This document shows, one piece after another, positions 1-5,911 of a stretch of DNA of 6,139 nucleotides (within the stretch, counting starts at the first letter, position 1; the number at the start of each line of letters is the position of its first letter). The notes below the pieces were generated by a model, which was given only the letters and a program-made list of their open reading frames with translations, was not told where the DNA came from and searched no databases. Source of the DNA: Planctomycetaceae bacterium. GTDB lineage: Bacteria; Planctomycetota; Planctomycetia; Pirellulales; Pirellulaceae. The stretch is from NCBI GenBank assembly GCA_007133715.1, contig SLMF01000199.1, positions 1 through 6,139 on the forward strand, read 5' to 3'. Both the position numbers and the translations under genes were made by a program.

Positions 1-25
1 AACGACAAACCAGGACGCCGTCCCC

Positions 26-86
26 TCGTAGAACGGAATTCATTCCGTTCGTGCCGCAGGGAAACGGAATGAATTCCGTTCTACGA
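26..86. repeat. Perfect 24-bp inverted repeat with nested palindromes (REP/BIME-like)
   Basis: The left arm at 26-49 and the right arm at 63-86 are exact reverse complements over 24 bases, separated by a 13-base loop (50-62). Each arm is also close to a palindrome. The left arm contains GAACGGAAT-TC-ATTCCGTTC (31-50) and the right arm contains AACGGAAT-GA-ATTCCGTT (63-80), so two alternative folds exist: one long hairpin or two short ones side by side. No T-run follows either arm, which argues against an intrinsic terminator. The pattern resembles dispersed extragenic palindromes (REP/BIME-like), but dispersal in the genome cannot be seen here. The inverted repeat itself is certain; its class is inferred. 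Confidence 0.85.
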
Positions 87-139
87 TTCGAGACCAAACC
101 GGACAAACCTAACCGCGGGCGATATATTGGGTGGTAGGC

Positions 140-169
140 TTGCAACTTCCTTAGGCCTGCCATTAAACT
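140..169 (+). promoter_or_regulatory. Weak candidate sigma70-type promoter for the mutase gene
   Basis: TTGCAA (140-145) and TAAACT (164-169) lie 18 bases apart, each matching the housekeeping consensus at about four of six positions. They sit about 70 bases before the preferred ATG of the mutase. The rest of 87-241 shows no other clear signal and no strong Shine-Dalgarno sequence before the ATG. This is a pattern match only; AT-rich hexamers occur by chance. Confidence 0.25.
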
Positions 170-241
170 GACCGCTTGCGGTTGTCACTCGACCCGCGTT
201 TATTGGAATTCACTCCCAACAGTTCGAGGCCCCGAAACTCC

Positions 242-2041
242 ATGCCGGAAACGAATCCGCCCCCTTCCGTTGTTCGCAGCTTAGACATCGTCACCCAGGC
301 GGTCCGCGAGAAGAAACTTTTGGAAAGTGCGGGGCAGAACATCCGGCGCTGGTTGACCGCCGACCGCTATGCCCCCCTTATTTCCGGTGTAGTGGAGGCC
401 GTCGAGCAGGGGCAATGGGAGCTGTTGAACGATGTGTTCTGGACGGTGTTGGCGTTCGGGACGGGCGGACGGCGTGGGCGGATGCACGAATTCGGCACGA
501 ACGCCATCAACGACGCCACGATAGGAGAAAGCGCCCAGGGCTTGGCCGACTACATCCAGGCCCAACCGCGAGCCCAGGGCGAACGGGCGTGCGCCATCGC
601 CTACGACACACGCCACAAGTCGCGGCATTTTGCCGAATTGTGCAGCAGCGTGATGGTCGCCAACGGCTTTCGCGTGTACTTGCTGGACGATTATCGCAGT
701 ACGCCGGAACTATCCTTTCTCGTGCGTTTCAAGCAATGCGACTGCGGGATCATGGTGACAGCCAGTCACAATCCGCCTCGAGACAATGCGGTCAAGGTGT
801 ACTGGTCGACCGGCGGCCAGTTGCTGCCTCCCCACGACCAAGGGGTGATCGAGTGTGTGGAAAACTGCCAGAAGATTCTTATCGAGGATTTCGGGCGGGC
901 GTTGGATGACGGCCGGGTGGTGGTCTGCACGCAAGAGACCGACGAGGCTTTCTTGGAAGCGGTGTACCAGCAGCGTCGGGCGGGTCCGCGAGATCTGAAG
1001 GTGGTCTATTCCCCCCTGCATGGTGTCGGGCAATCAGCAGTTTGTCCCGCCCTGAAAGCGGATGGCTTCCAGGACGTCGAGGTGTTCGCGCCGCATGCCA
1101 GCCCGGATGGCAATTTCCCGAACGTCCCGAACCAAGTCGCCAATCCGGAGAACCCCGAGGTATACGAGGACATCATCGCTCGAGCTCGCCAGCTCGGTGC
1201 CGACTTGGTGCTGGCGACCGATCCCGACTGTGACCGTCTCGGCTGTGCGGCTCCGAAAACCGTCGACCCCTCGGGAGACTGGGGCACGTTCACGGGCAAC
1301 CAGTTGGGCGCCCTGTTGGCCGATTATGTGCTGTCGCAAACGCCCGGCCTGACGTCCGAGCACTATTTGGTCAAGACGCTGGTGACGACTGAGATGATCC
1401 GCCGGATCGGTGACTCGTACGGGGTACGGACGATTGGGGATTTGCCTGTGGGGTTCAAATGGATCGCGGGCGTGATCGACCGCGAGGGTCCGGAGCGGTT
1501 CGTCTTGGGGATGGAGGAATCGTTCGGCTACCTGGCGGGAACCCACGCGCGGGACAAGGATGCGGCGGTGGCTGCGATGCTGACTGCCGAGATGGCAGCG
1601 GCGGCGAAGGCCGCCGGCGAATCGTTGCACGAACGGCTCGACCGGCTGTTCTGGCAGCATGGTTACCATGCGGAACGCACCTTGAATGTCCAGATGGAAG
1701 GTGCTGCGGGAATGGCCCAGATGCAGGGCCTGCTCCAGCGACTGCGGACGGCGCCCCCCGAATCGCTGGGAGGGATGGCCGTGGAGAGCCGTCACGCGGA
1801 CGGCCCGCAGAACGTACCGGCCGATATGATTCTGCTGGGGTTCGCCGAGGCGGGCAATTTCGTCGTGGTCCGTCCGTCAGGCACCGAGCCCAAAGTGAAA
1901 CTCTATCTATTCACGTTTGTCGCGGCGGAACAACTGGCCGATCTGGACCAGACCAAACAGGAGCTTGACCAGCGGTTGGACGCCCTCGAGGCGGATTTGC
2001 GGGCTTTTGTGGCGTGCGTCGAACGAGAAACGAACGCGTGA
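242..2041 (+). CDS. Phospho-sugar mutase (phosphoglucomutase/phosphomannomutase family, PgcA/PGM2-like)
   Basis: This cytosolic alpha-D-phosphohexomutase would interconvert hexose 1- and 6-phosphates, most likely glucose, through a phosphoserine intermediate. All four family signatures are present in the 599-residue product. They are the N-terminal phosphate loop FGTGGRRG (72-79), the catalytic TASHNP loop with phospho-acceptor Ser175, the Mg-binding DPDCDR loop (327-332, ligands D327, D329, D331), the sugar-recognition EESFG loop (425-429), and the C-terminal phosphate-binding RPSGTEP (544-550). The length and phrases such as AYDTRHKS and TPELSF fit the roughly 580-residue PgcA/PGM2 branch rather than the shorter bacterial PMM/PGM branch. 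An in-frame TTG at 176 would add 22 residues. ATG 242 is preferred because the extension has no recognisable family content and neither start has a good ribosome binding site. The metal loop carries Cys330 where many relatives have Ala or Gly. The gene converges on the phosphoesterase operon and has no co-directional neighbour. Family is certain; exact sugar specificity is not. Confidence 0.95.
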   Translation: MPETNPPPSVVRSLDIVTQAVREKKLLESAGQNIRRWLTADRYAPLISGVVEAVEQGQWELLNDVFWTVLAFGTGGRRGRMHEFGTNAINDATIGESAQGLADYIQAQPRAQGERACAIAYDTRHKSRHFAELCSSVMVANGFRVYLLDDYRSTPELSFLVRFKQCDCGIMVTASHNPPRDNAVKVYWSTGGQLLPPHDQGVIECVENCQKILIEDFGRALDDGRVVVCTQETDEAFLEAVYQQRRAGPRDLKVVYSPLHGVGQSAVCPALKADGFQDVEVFAPHASPDGNFPNVPNQVANPENPEVYEDIIARARQLGADLVLATDPDCDRLGCAAPKTVDPSGDWGTFTGNQLGALLADYVLSQTPGLTSEHYLVKTLVTTEMIRRIGDSYGVRTIGDLPVGFKWIAGVIDREGPERFVLGMEESFGYLAGTHARDKDAAVAAMLTAEMAAAAKAAGESLHERLDRLFWQHGYHAERTLNVQMEGAAGMAQMQGLLQRLRTAPPESLGGMAVESRHADGPQNVPADMILLGFAEAGNFVVVRPSGTEPKVKLYLFTFVAAEQLADLDQTKQELDQRLDALEADLRAFVACVERETNA

Positions 2042-2072
2042 GGGGTTGAAGAAGCGTTCCGGCCCCGCCCGT

Positions 2073-2822
2073 TCAACGCCCGCTGCTCAGGCGTTCGCCC
2101 AAGAAACGATCCAGCTCGGGGATCGCAAAGATCTTCGCGGCCGTTTCTTCAACCGGGTAATCCACTCTCCGAAAGTGGACGAAATCTTCGTCGATCAGCA
2201 CGTAACAAGCTCGCGGATTGCCATCACGAGGCTGCCCCACGCTTCCTACATTGATCAGGCATTTCTGCTCGGCCAACGTGTACACGCCTCCCAATTGGTC
2301 GGGTCTGAGAAAACGGCCGTCTTCGGTGAACACGCCCGGAACATGCGTATGCCCCTGGAAACAGTATTGCGGTACCAGGGAAAAAATCTTGCGCAGCTTC
2401 CGCTCGTTCCGCGCGTCCTCCGGAAACACATACTCGCTGAGCGGATTGCGGGGCGAACCGTGGACAAAGAGGAACGGTTCTTCTCTTAAGCAACGCGGCA
2501 ATTCGCACAGAAAATTCCAGCGTTCCCGGTTTTGATCCGGCTCGGAAGAGCCGGTTTCCAGCTGTTGTCGCGTCCAAAAGATGGCCCGTTCGGCGCCCGA
2601 GCTGAACCCCTCGGGATCGAACAGCGCCCCCTGGTCATGGTTTCCCAGCACGGTGGCGGCGAAACGCATCGCCCAATCCACACACTCGCAGGGGTTCGGA
2701 CCATAGCCGACGATGTCTCCCAAGCAGACAATCTGCTCCCCCCCCTGAGAAGCGATATCCTCCAGAACCGCTTGTAGGGCCTCCAAGTTACCGTGAATAT
2801 CGCTGATGATTGCGCGTTTCAC
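2073..2822 (-). CDS. Metallophosphoesterase, calcineurin-like family (downstream tandem copy)
   Basis: This predicted soluble metal-dependent phosphoesterase has 249 residues. The dinuclear metal-site motifs are complete: D-x-H at D8/H10, GD at D36, GNHD (60-63), VHGS with H121, and GHTH (157-160). The family-typical GYGPNPCEC (39-47) and NVGSVGQPRD (191-200) segments are also present. It belongs to the small single-domain branch often annotated as ApaH-like or YfcE-like phosphatases. Reported substrates in such groups vary (phosphodiesters, dinucleoside polyphosphates, phosphoproteins), so none is assigned. The start is GTG at 2822: a GAGG lies 7 bases before it, and the product then begins MKRAIISDIH, in register with MKRALISDIH of the neighbour. 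An in-frame TTG at 2828 is only one base from that GAGG. It is the second gene of a pair, 35 bases after the stop of its paralogue, and ends 31 bases from the convergent mutase stop with no obvious terminator between them. Confidence 0.93.
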   Translation of the reverse strand: MKRAIISDIHGNLEALQAVLEDIASQGGEQIVCLGDIVGYGPNPCECVDWAMRFAATVLGNHDQGALFDPEGFSSGAERAIFWTRQQLETGSSEPDQNRERWNFLCELPRCLREEPFLFVHGSPRNPLSEYVFPEDARNERKLRKIFSLVPQYCFQGHTHVPGVFTEDGRFLRPDQLGGVYTLAEQKCLINVGSVGQPRDGNPRACYVLIDEDFVHFRRVDYPVEETAAKIFAIPELDRFLGERLSSGR

Positions 2823-2829
2823 CGCCAAG

Positions 2830-2833
2830 CCTC
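2830..2833 (-). promoter_or_regulatory. Ribosome binding site deciding the GTG start at 2822
   Basis: GAGG on the minus strand lies 7 bases ahead of GTG 2822, a normal spacing. It is only one base ahead of the alternative TTG at 2828, which could not use it. The agreement of the resulting N-terminus with the upstream paralogue supports the choice. Confidence 0.6.
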
Positions 2834-2857
2834 GTCTCAGAGGGGCCGCCCACCGAT

Positions 2858-3610
2858 TTAACGGCCCGCGTGCAAACGATCGCCCAACATGTTGTCCAAC
2901 TCCTCGATGCCATAGATCTTGGCGGAAACCGTCTCCACCGGATACTCCAGACGGCGGAAGATCACCCGATCCTCCTCCAAAATCACGTAGCAGCTTCGCG
3001 GATCGTTATCGCGAGGTTGTCCGACCGAGCCGACATTGACCAGCAGCTTCTCCCCGCTCAGGCGATATTCGAAATTGCAGTCTTCCGGCGTGATGAACTC
3101 CATCTGTGAGGTGAAGACACCCGGGATATGGGTGTGTCCCTGAAAGCAATACTTGTCCACCAGCCCGAACAAGGTTTCCATTTTCCGCTGGTTGTAGATA
3201 TCCTCGGGGAAAATGTACTCGTTGGTCGGTTCTCGCGGCGAGCCGTGGACCAGGAGCAAATCCCCCTCGGTTTGGCTGCGTGGCAGTTCGCCGATGAAAT
3301 CCCAGCGGGCATGGATCCGCCGTGCTCCCCCCGGACCATGATCCAGTTGCTCGCGACTCCAAAACACGGCTCGCAGGGCCAGCGGATTGAAACCATCCGG
3401 ATCGAACAGGGCGGCTTGGTCGTGATTGCCCAAGATACACACACGGCAGGCCCGCATCACCTCGTCGATACACTCACACGGGTTGGGCCCGTAGCCGATG
3501 ATATCCCCCAAACAGTAAATCTCGGAAACACCCTGCTGGCGGATGTCGTCGAGCACAACGCGAAGGGCTTCCAAGTTGGCGTGGATATCGCTGATCAGCG
3601 CTCGCTTCAA
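2858..3610 (-). CDS. Metallophosphoesterase, calcineurin-like family (upstream tandem copy)
   Basis: This 250-residue single-domain metallophosphoesterase has no signal peptide or membrane segment and is predicted cytosolic. Metal ligands are all in place: D8 and H10 in SDIH, D36 in LGDIIGYGPNP, N62-H63-D64 in GNHD, H122 in VHGSPR, and H159/H161 in GHTH. The conserved NVGSVGQPRD is at 192-201. It is about 58% identical by hand count to the following gene over the whole length, with only small length differences, so the two arose by tandem duplication. The copies differ mainly around residues 90-118 and 168-190, which could line the substrate pocket (inference). Translation should begin at TTG 3610, because AAGGGG stands 8 bases upstream and the protein then starts directly at the first beta strand, as its relatives do. 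A promoter-like pair about 100 bases upstream suggests the two phosphoesterases are transcribed together, with or without read-through from the acyl-AMP ligase gene. The substrate is unknown. Confidence 0.93.
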   Translation of the reverse strand: MKRALISDIHANLEALRVVLDDIRQQGVSEIYCLGDIIGYGPNPCECIDEVMRACRVCILGNHDQAALFDPDGFNPLALRAVFWSREQLDHGPGGARRIHARWDFIGELPRSQTEGDLLLVHGSPREPTNEYIFPEDIYNQRKMETLFGLVDKYCFQGHTHIPGVFTSQMEFITPEDCNFEYRLSGEKLLVNVGSVGQPRDNDPRSCYVILEEDRVIFRRLEYPVETVSAKIYGIEELDNMLGDRLHAGR

Positions 3611-3618
3611 AATTCCAA

Positions 3619-3624
3619 CCCCTT
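3619..3624 (-). promoter_or_regulatory. Ribosome binding site supporting the TTG start at 3610
   Basis: AAGGGG on the minus strand is 8 bases ahead of TTG 3610. It supports a rare start codon for the first phosphoesterase, and no in-frame ATG near the conserved N-terminus competes. Confidence 0.6.
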
Positions 3625-3714
3625 GTCCAGGCGGGTAGTTGATGGGGGGAAGCCGTCATCGCGACGCCCGCACCTCTTTCGAGCGTTCTGCGGTCACTTC
3701 CCGCGTTCCCTTGA

Positions 3715-3744
3715 AGTATAATAGGGAGCCCCACCCTTGTGCAA
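3715..3744 (-). promoter_or_regulatory. Candidate promoter for the phosphoesterase pair
   Basis: On the minus strand, TTGCAC (3744-3739) and TATACT (3720-3715, five of six to the -10 consensus) are separated by 18 bases. An overlapping TATTAT (3723-3718) strengthens the AT-rich -10 region. The site lies in the 166-base gap between the ligase stop and the first phosphoesterase, giving a predicted leader of about 100 bases. No intrinsic terminator was seen between the ligase stop and this site, so read-through from the ligase remains possible. Confidence 0.45.
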
Positions 3745-3776
3745 GAACGGGAGCCGAAGACCACCGGGCCCGGCGC

Positions 3777-5549
3777 TCAGCCCTCCGCGCCGCTCCAGGG
3801 CCAACCGAACCATTCGGACACCACCAACAGGCGGCGATTCAGGAAGTCATCCCGGCAAGCATGTCGCTGGATCTTGCCGCTGGAGGTCTTGGGGATCGAG
3901 CCGAAGCGGACCAAGACTACTCCGTCGGGGGGCAAGTCATGTTCCGCCGTCACGTTTTTGCGGATGGCATGAACGACATCGGACCAGTCCTTGCGCCGTT
4001 TCCGCTCGACCTCGCTGACAATAATCAAGCGTTCCTGCCCGTCCAAATCGACCGAGAAGCAGCCGACGGCTCCCGCTTGCAAGTGATTGCTGGATTGCTC
4101 GACGGTCAATTCGATATCCTGCGGGTAGCGGTTGACGCCGCGGACGATAATCAGGTCCTTCAGGCGGCCGGTGACGAACAGTTCCCCCTCGTGCAGGAAC
4201 CCCAGGTCACCCGTGCGGAGGTAGGTTCCGGACGTGCTATCGGCCAATTTAGCGTGAAAGGTTTCCTGAGTCGCACCGGGATTATTCCAGTAACCCAAGC
4301 CGACACTGGGGCTGTCCACCCAGATTTCGCCGACCAGGTCTTCGGGCAAGCGTCGGTAGCTGACCGGATCGACGATATGCAATTCCTGGCCGGGGATCAC
4401 ACGCCCGCAACCGATCAGACGGCGGGCGTCCGGCGCATCGGGTTCGACGGGCACGATCCGATGCTCATCCAGGGCTTTCCCCTCGAAATAGCGTTCGACA
4501 GGCGGGTCATTTTTTCGGCCCCCGGTAATGAACAGAGTGGATTCGGCCATACCGTAACACGGGTAGAGTGCCCGTGCGCGGAATCCGGCCCGGCCAAAAC
4601 GCTCGGCGAACCGTTCCAAAGTCCGCGAGCGAATCGGTTCCGCCCCGTTGAAGGCGACTTCCCAGGTACTTAAATCCAGCTCGCTAATCTGCTCGTCGGT
4701 CACCTTTTGGTTACACAGATCGTAGGCGAAATTCGGGCCGCCGCTGATCGTGACCCCATAGCGGGTGATCGCCCGCAACCAACGAATCGGCTTCTGCAGG
4801 AACGCCAGCGGGGACATCAGCACGCAGGTGCAACCGGCGTACACCGGATTGAGGATCCCACCGATCAGACCCATGTCGTGGTAGGTAGGCAGCCAGAAAG
4901 CGCCGACACCCTCCTGCGTCGGCTCGAAGCCGTAGGTGATCAGTCCCAGGTTATGCATCAGATTGCGGTGGACCAGAACCACACCTTTCGGTGTACCCGT
5001 AGAACCGGAAGTGTACTGCAGGACGGCCAGCATCTCTTCGTGGATTTCCGGTGGTTCCCACTGGTCCGCCATTTCCACGGGGACATCATCGGTCGCGACC
5101 CAGGCCAAATCCTTGAGGTGGGGTGCTTCGTCCAACAAACCGTTGACGCGGGTGGTGACATCCCGGACGCTGAGCACCACGCGTGCCGCCGCGTTATCGG
5201 AAATGGCCTGAATCCGCATCATATTGCGATTTCGGCGGGGGGGGTAAGCGGGAACCGCCACGGTACCGGCGTAGAGGCAGCCGAAGAATCCCGCGACGAA
5301 ATCCAGTCCGGGGGGGTAGAGGAGCAGGGCACGGGCCCCCAGCATTTTCATCGACTGCAGTTTGGCGGCGACGGCCCGGGCGCGGCGATCCAGTTCCGCG
5401 AAGGTCCAGGAGACTTCATCCGTCTCGCCGTCCCGCAGGAACGAGAACGCGACATGCGAGGGAGTCGTTTCCGCCCAGCGTTGCAGGGTCTCGACGATAT
5501 TCGTGGGTTTCGACGTGGACGGCTTGATTGGTTGAGTTTGCAGTTTCAC
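3777..5549 (-). CDS. Fatty acyl-AMP ligase-like adenylate-forming enzyme (FAAL type)
   Basis: This 590-residue ANL-superfamily enzyme is predicted to activate a fatty acid with ATP to an acyl-adenylate. FAAL relatives then pass the acyl group to an acyl carrier protein or PKS/NRPS domain rather than to CoA. Motifs in order are the P-loop YTSGSTGTPKG (179-189), FAAL-typical WLPTYHDMGLIGG (219-231), YPCYGMAEST (329-338), YLRTGDLGFL (443-452), the hinge region GRLKDLIIVRGVNRYPQDIE (461-480), and C-terminal PKTSSGKIQR with the catalytic-type Lys559. The stretch after the A5 motif (about 342-382, FEGKAL...RRLIGCGR) matches where FAALs carry the insertion that disfavours CoA use; this is judged by eye. 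The N-terminus (IVETLQRWAETTP...FLRDGE) begins as in complete FAALs. The start is GTG 5549, with GGGAG 9 bases upstream. No carrier protein domain is fused; the protein ends about 30 residues after Lys559. No acceptor gene is visible nearby. The general family is certain; FAAL rather than acyl-CoA ligase is likely. Confidence 0.9.
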   Translation of the reverse strand: MKLQTQPIKPSTSKPTNIVETLQRWAETTPSHVAFSFLRDGETDEVSWTFAELDRRARAVAAKLQSMKMLGARALLLYPPGLDFVAGFFGCLYAGTVAVPAYPPRRNRNMMRIQAISDNAAARVVLSVRDVTTRVNGLLDEAPHLKDLAWVATDDVPVEMADQWEPPEIHEEMLAVLQYTSGSTGTPKGVVLVHRNLMHNLGLITYGFEPTQEGVGAFWLPTYHDMGLIGGILNPVYAGCTCVLMSPLAFLQKPIRWLRAITRYGVTISGGPNFAYDLCNQKVTDEQISELDLSTWEVAFNGAEPIRSRTLERFAERFGRAGFRARALYPCYGMAESTLFITGGRKNDPPVERYFEGKALDEHRIVPVEPDAPDARRLIGCGRVIPGQELHIVDPVSYRRLPEDLVGEIWVDSPSVGLGYWNNPGATQETFHAKLADSTSGTYLRTGDLGFLHEGELFVTGRLKDLIIVRGVNRYPQDIELTVEQSSNHLQAGAVGCFSVDLDGQERLIIVSEVERKRRKDWSDVVHAIRKNVTAEHDLPPDGVVLVRFGSIPKTSSGKIQRHACRDDFLNRRLLVVSEWFGWPWSGAEG

Positions 5550-5608
5550 GGTGATGCGCTCCCAGGTGGGCCCGCCAGGCGGGACGGTCCGTTCAGCTGA
5601 TGATTTGC

Positions 5609-5630
5609 AAAGGCAGTGCCTGCCACCTTT
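5609..5630. repeat. Small inverted repeat in the predicted ligase leader
   Basis: GGCAG-TGC-CTGCC (5612-5624) forms a 5-bp stem with a 3-base loop. An alternative outer pairing, AAAGG (5609-5613) with CCTTT (5626-5630), shares part of the same bases. It would lie in the 5' leader of the acyl-AMP ligase mRNA if the candidate promoter is right. It could be a dispersed repeat fragment, a leader structure or chance; no function is claimed. Confidence 0.35.
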
Positions 5631-5691
5631 CCGAGGGCTCTGGGTAACCAGTTATCCCTTCCCCGCTCAGGTTTTTCAACCCAGTCGATCT

Positions 5692-5720
5692 ATTTTAACA
5701 TCTACACGGCGACTTGACAC
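5692..5720 (-). promoter_or_regulatory. Candidate promoter for the acyl-AMP ligase gene
   Basis: On the minus strand, GTGTCA (5720-5715, four of six to TTGACA) and TAAAAT (5697-5692, five of six to TATAAT) are 17 bases apart. This would give a leader of about 135 bases before GTG 5549. The position downstream of the neighbouring gene's terminator is what a separate transcription unit needs. The evidence is only motif similarity and location. Confidence 0.35.
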
Positions 5721-5854
5721 GGCGGGACCGCTCTCGTCGGTACCGCGCCGCGTTATTATCTATCGGAACGAACCGGCGGGAAGTATTGCTCCAAATCGGA
5801 CAACAAGCAGAAACGGAGCGTAGGGGGAAGCCCGTCGGCATCAAGAAACGCAAA

Positions 5855-5882
5855 CTGCCCGGGAAACGGAGTTCCCGGGCAG
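5855..5882 (-). terminator. Rho-independent-type terminator of the right-edge gene
   Basis: CTGCCCGGGAA (5855-5865) pairs perfectly with TTCCCGGGCAG (5872-5882), giving an 11-bp GC-rich stem with a 6-base loop. Read on the minus strand, it lies 29 bases past the stop codon of the gene entering from the right. It is followed by TTTGCGTTTCTT, a T-rich but interrupted tail. On the plus strand the flank is not T-rich, so it acts, if at all, on minus-strand transcripts. Confidence 0.75.
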
Positions 5883-5911
5883 CCAAGCGATTTCGCGTGC
5901 TGGGTTGTCGA

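Larger units (their letters stand above)
5550..5911. other. 362-base intergenic region
   Basis: This gap separates two minus-strand genes. It contains a terminator hairpin for the upstream gene (5855-5882), a candidate ligase promoter (5692-5720), a small hairpin in the predicted ligase leader (5609-5630), and the ligase ribosome binding site GGGAG (5563-5559). Short open frames of 63 and 90 codons cross it on either strand. They show no recognisable protein character and overlap the terminator or promoter signals, so I annotate no gene here. Confidence 0.7.

Noticed and set aside
26..86. The large inverted repeat as an intrinsic terminator or CRISPR unit
   Set aside because: Neither side has a T-run, and there is only one inverted pair with no regularly spaced direct repeats or spacers.
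176..241. 22-residue N-terminal extension of the mutase from TTG 176
   Set aside because: It has no ribosome binding site and no family-like content, and ATG 242 gives a protein of normal length. It would also begin only a few bases after the candidate -10. It is not excluded absolutely.
1034..1795. 253-codon open frame on the minus strand inside the mutase
   Set aside because: It is antisense to the conserved core of the mutase, and its Arg/His/Gln-rich composition is typical of a shadow frame.
2042..2072. Bidirectional terminator between the convergent mutase and phosphoesterase genes
   Set aside because: Only 6-bp pairings with long loops are seen (such as GTTGAA 2045-2050 with TTCAAC 2072-2077), with no T-rich tail on either strand.
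3639..4673. 344-codon open frame on the + strand, antisense to the acyl-AMP ligase
   Set aside because: The opposite strand encodes a motif-complete ligase over the same bases. The + product has no recognisable domain, and long antisense frames are common opposite GC-rich genes.
4707..5600. 297-codon open frame on the + strand across the N-terminal half of the ligase
   Set aside because: It is a shadow of the ligase reading frame: Gly/Arg/Gln-rich, without motifs or a ribosome binding site.
5643..5657. Operator-like dyad GGTAACCAGTTATCC upstream of the ligase
   Set aside because: The symmetry is only about four bases per half-site plus a wobble, which is too weak to claim a regulator site.
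5551..5886. Small ORFs (90 codons +, 63 codons -) in the intergenic region
   Set aside because: They overlap the terminator or promoter signals and have no recognisable protein features or convincing ribosome binding sites.
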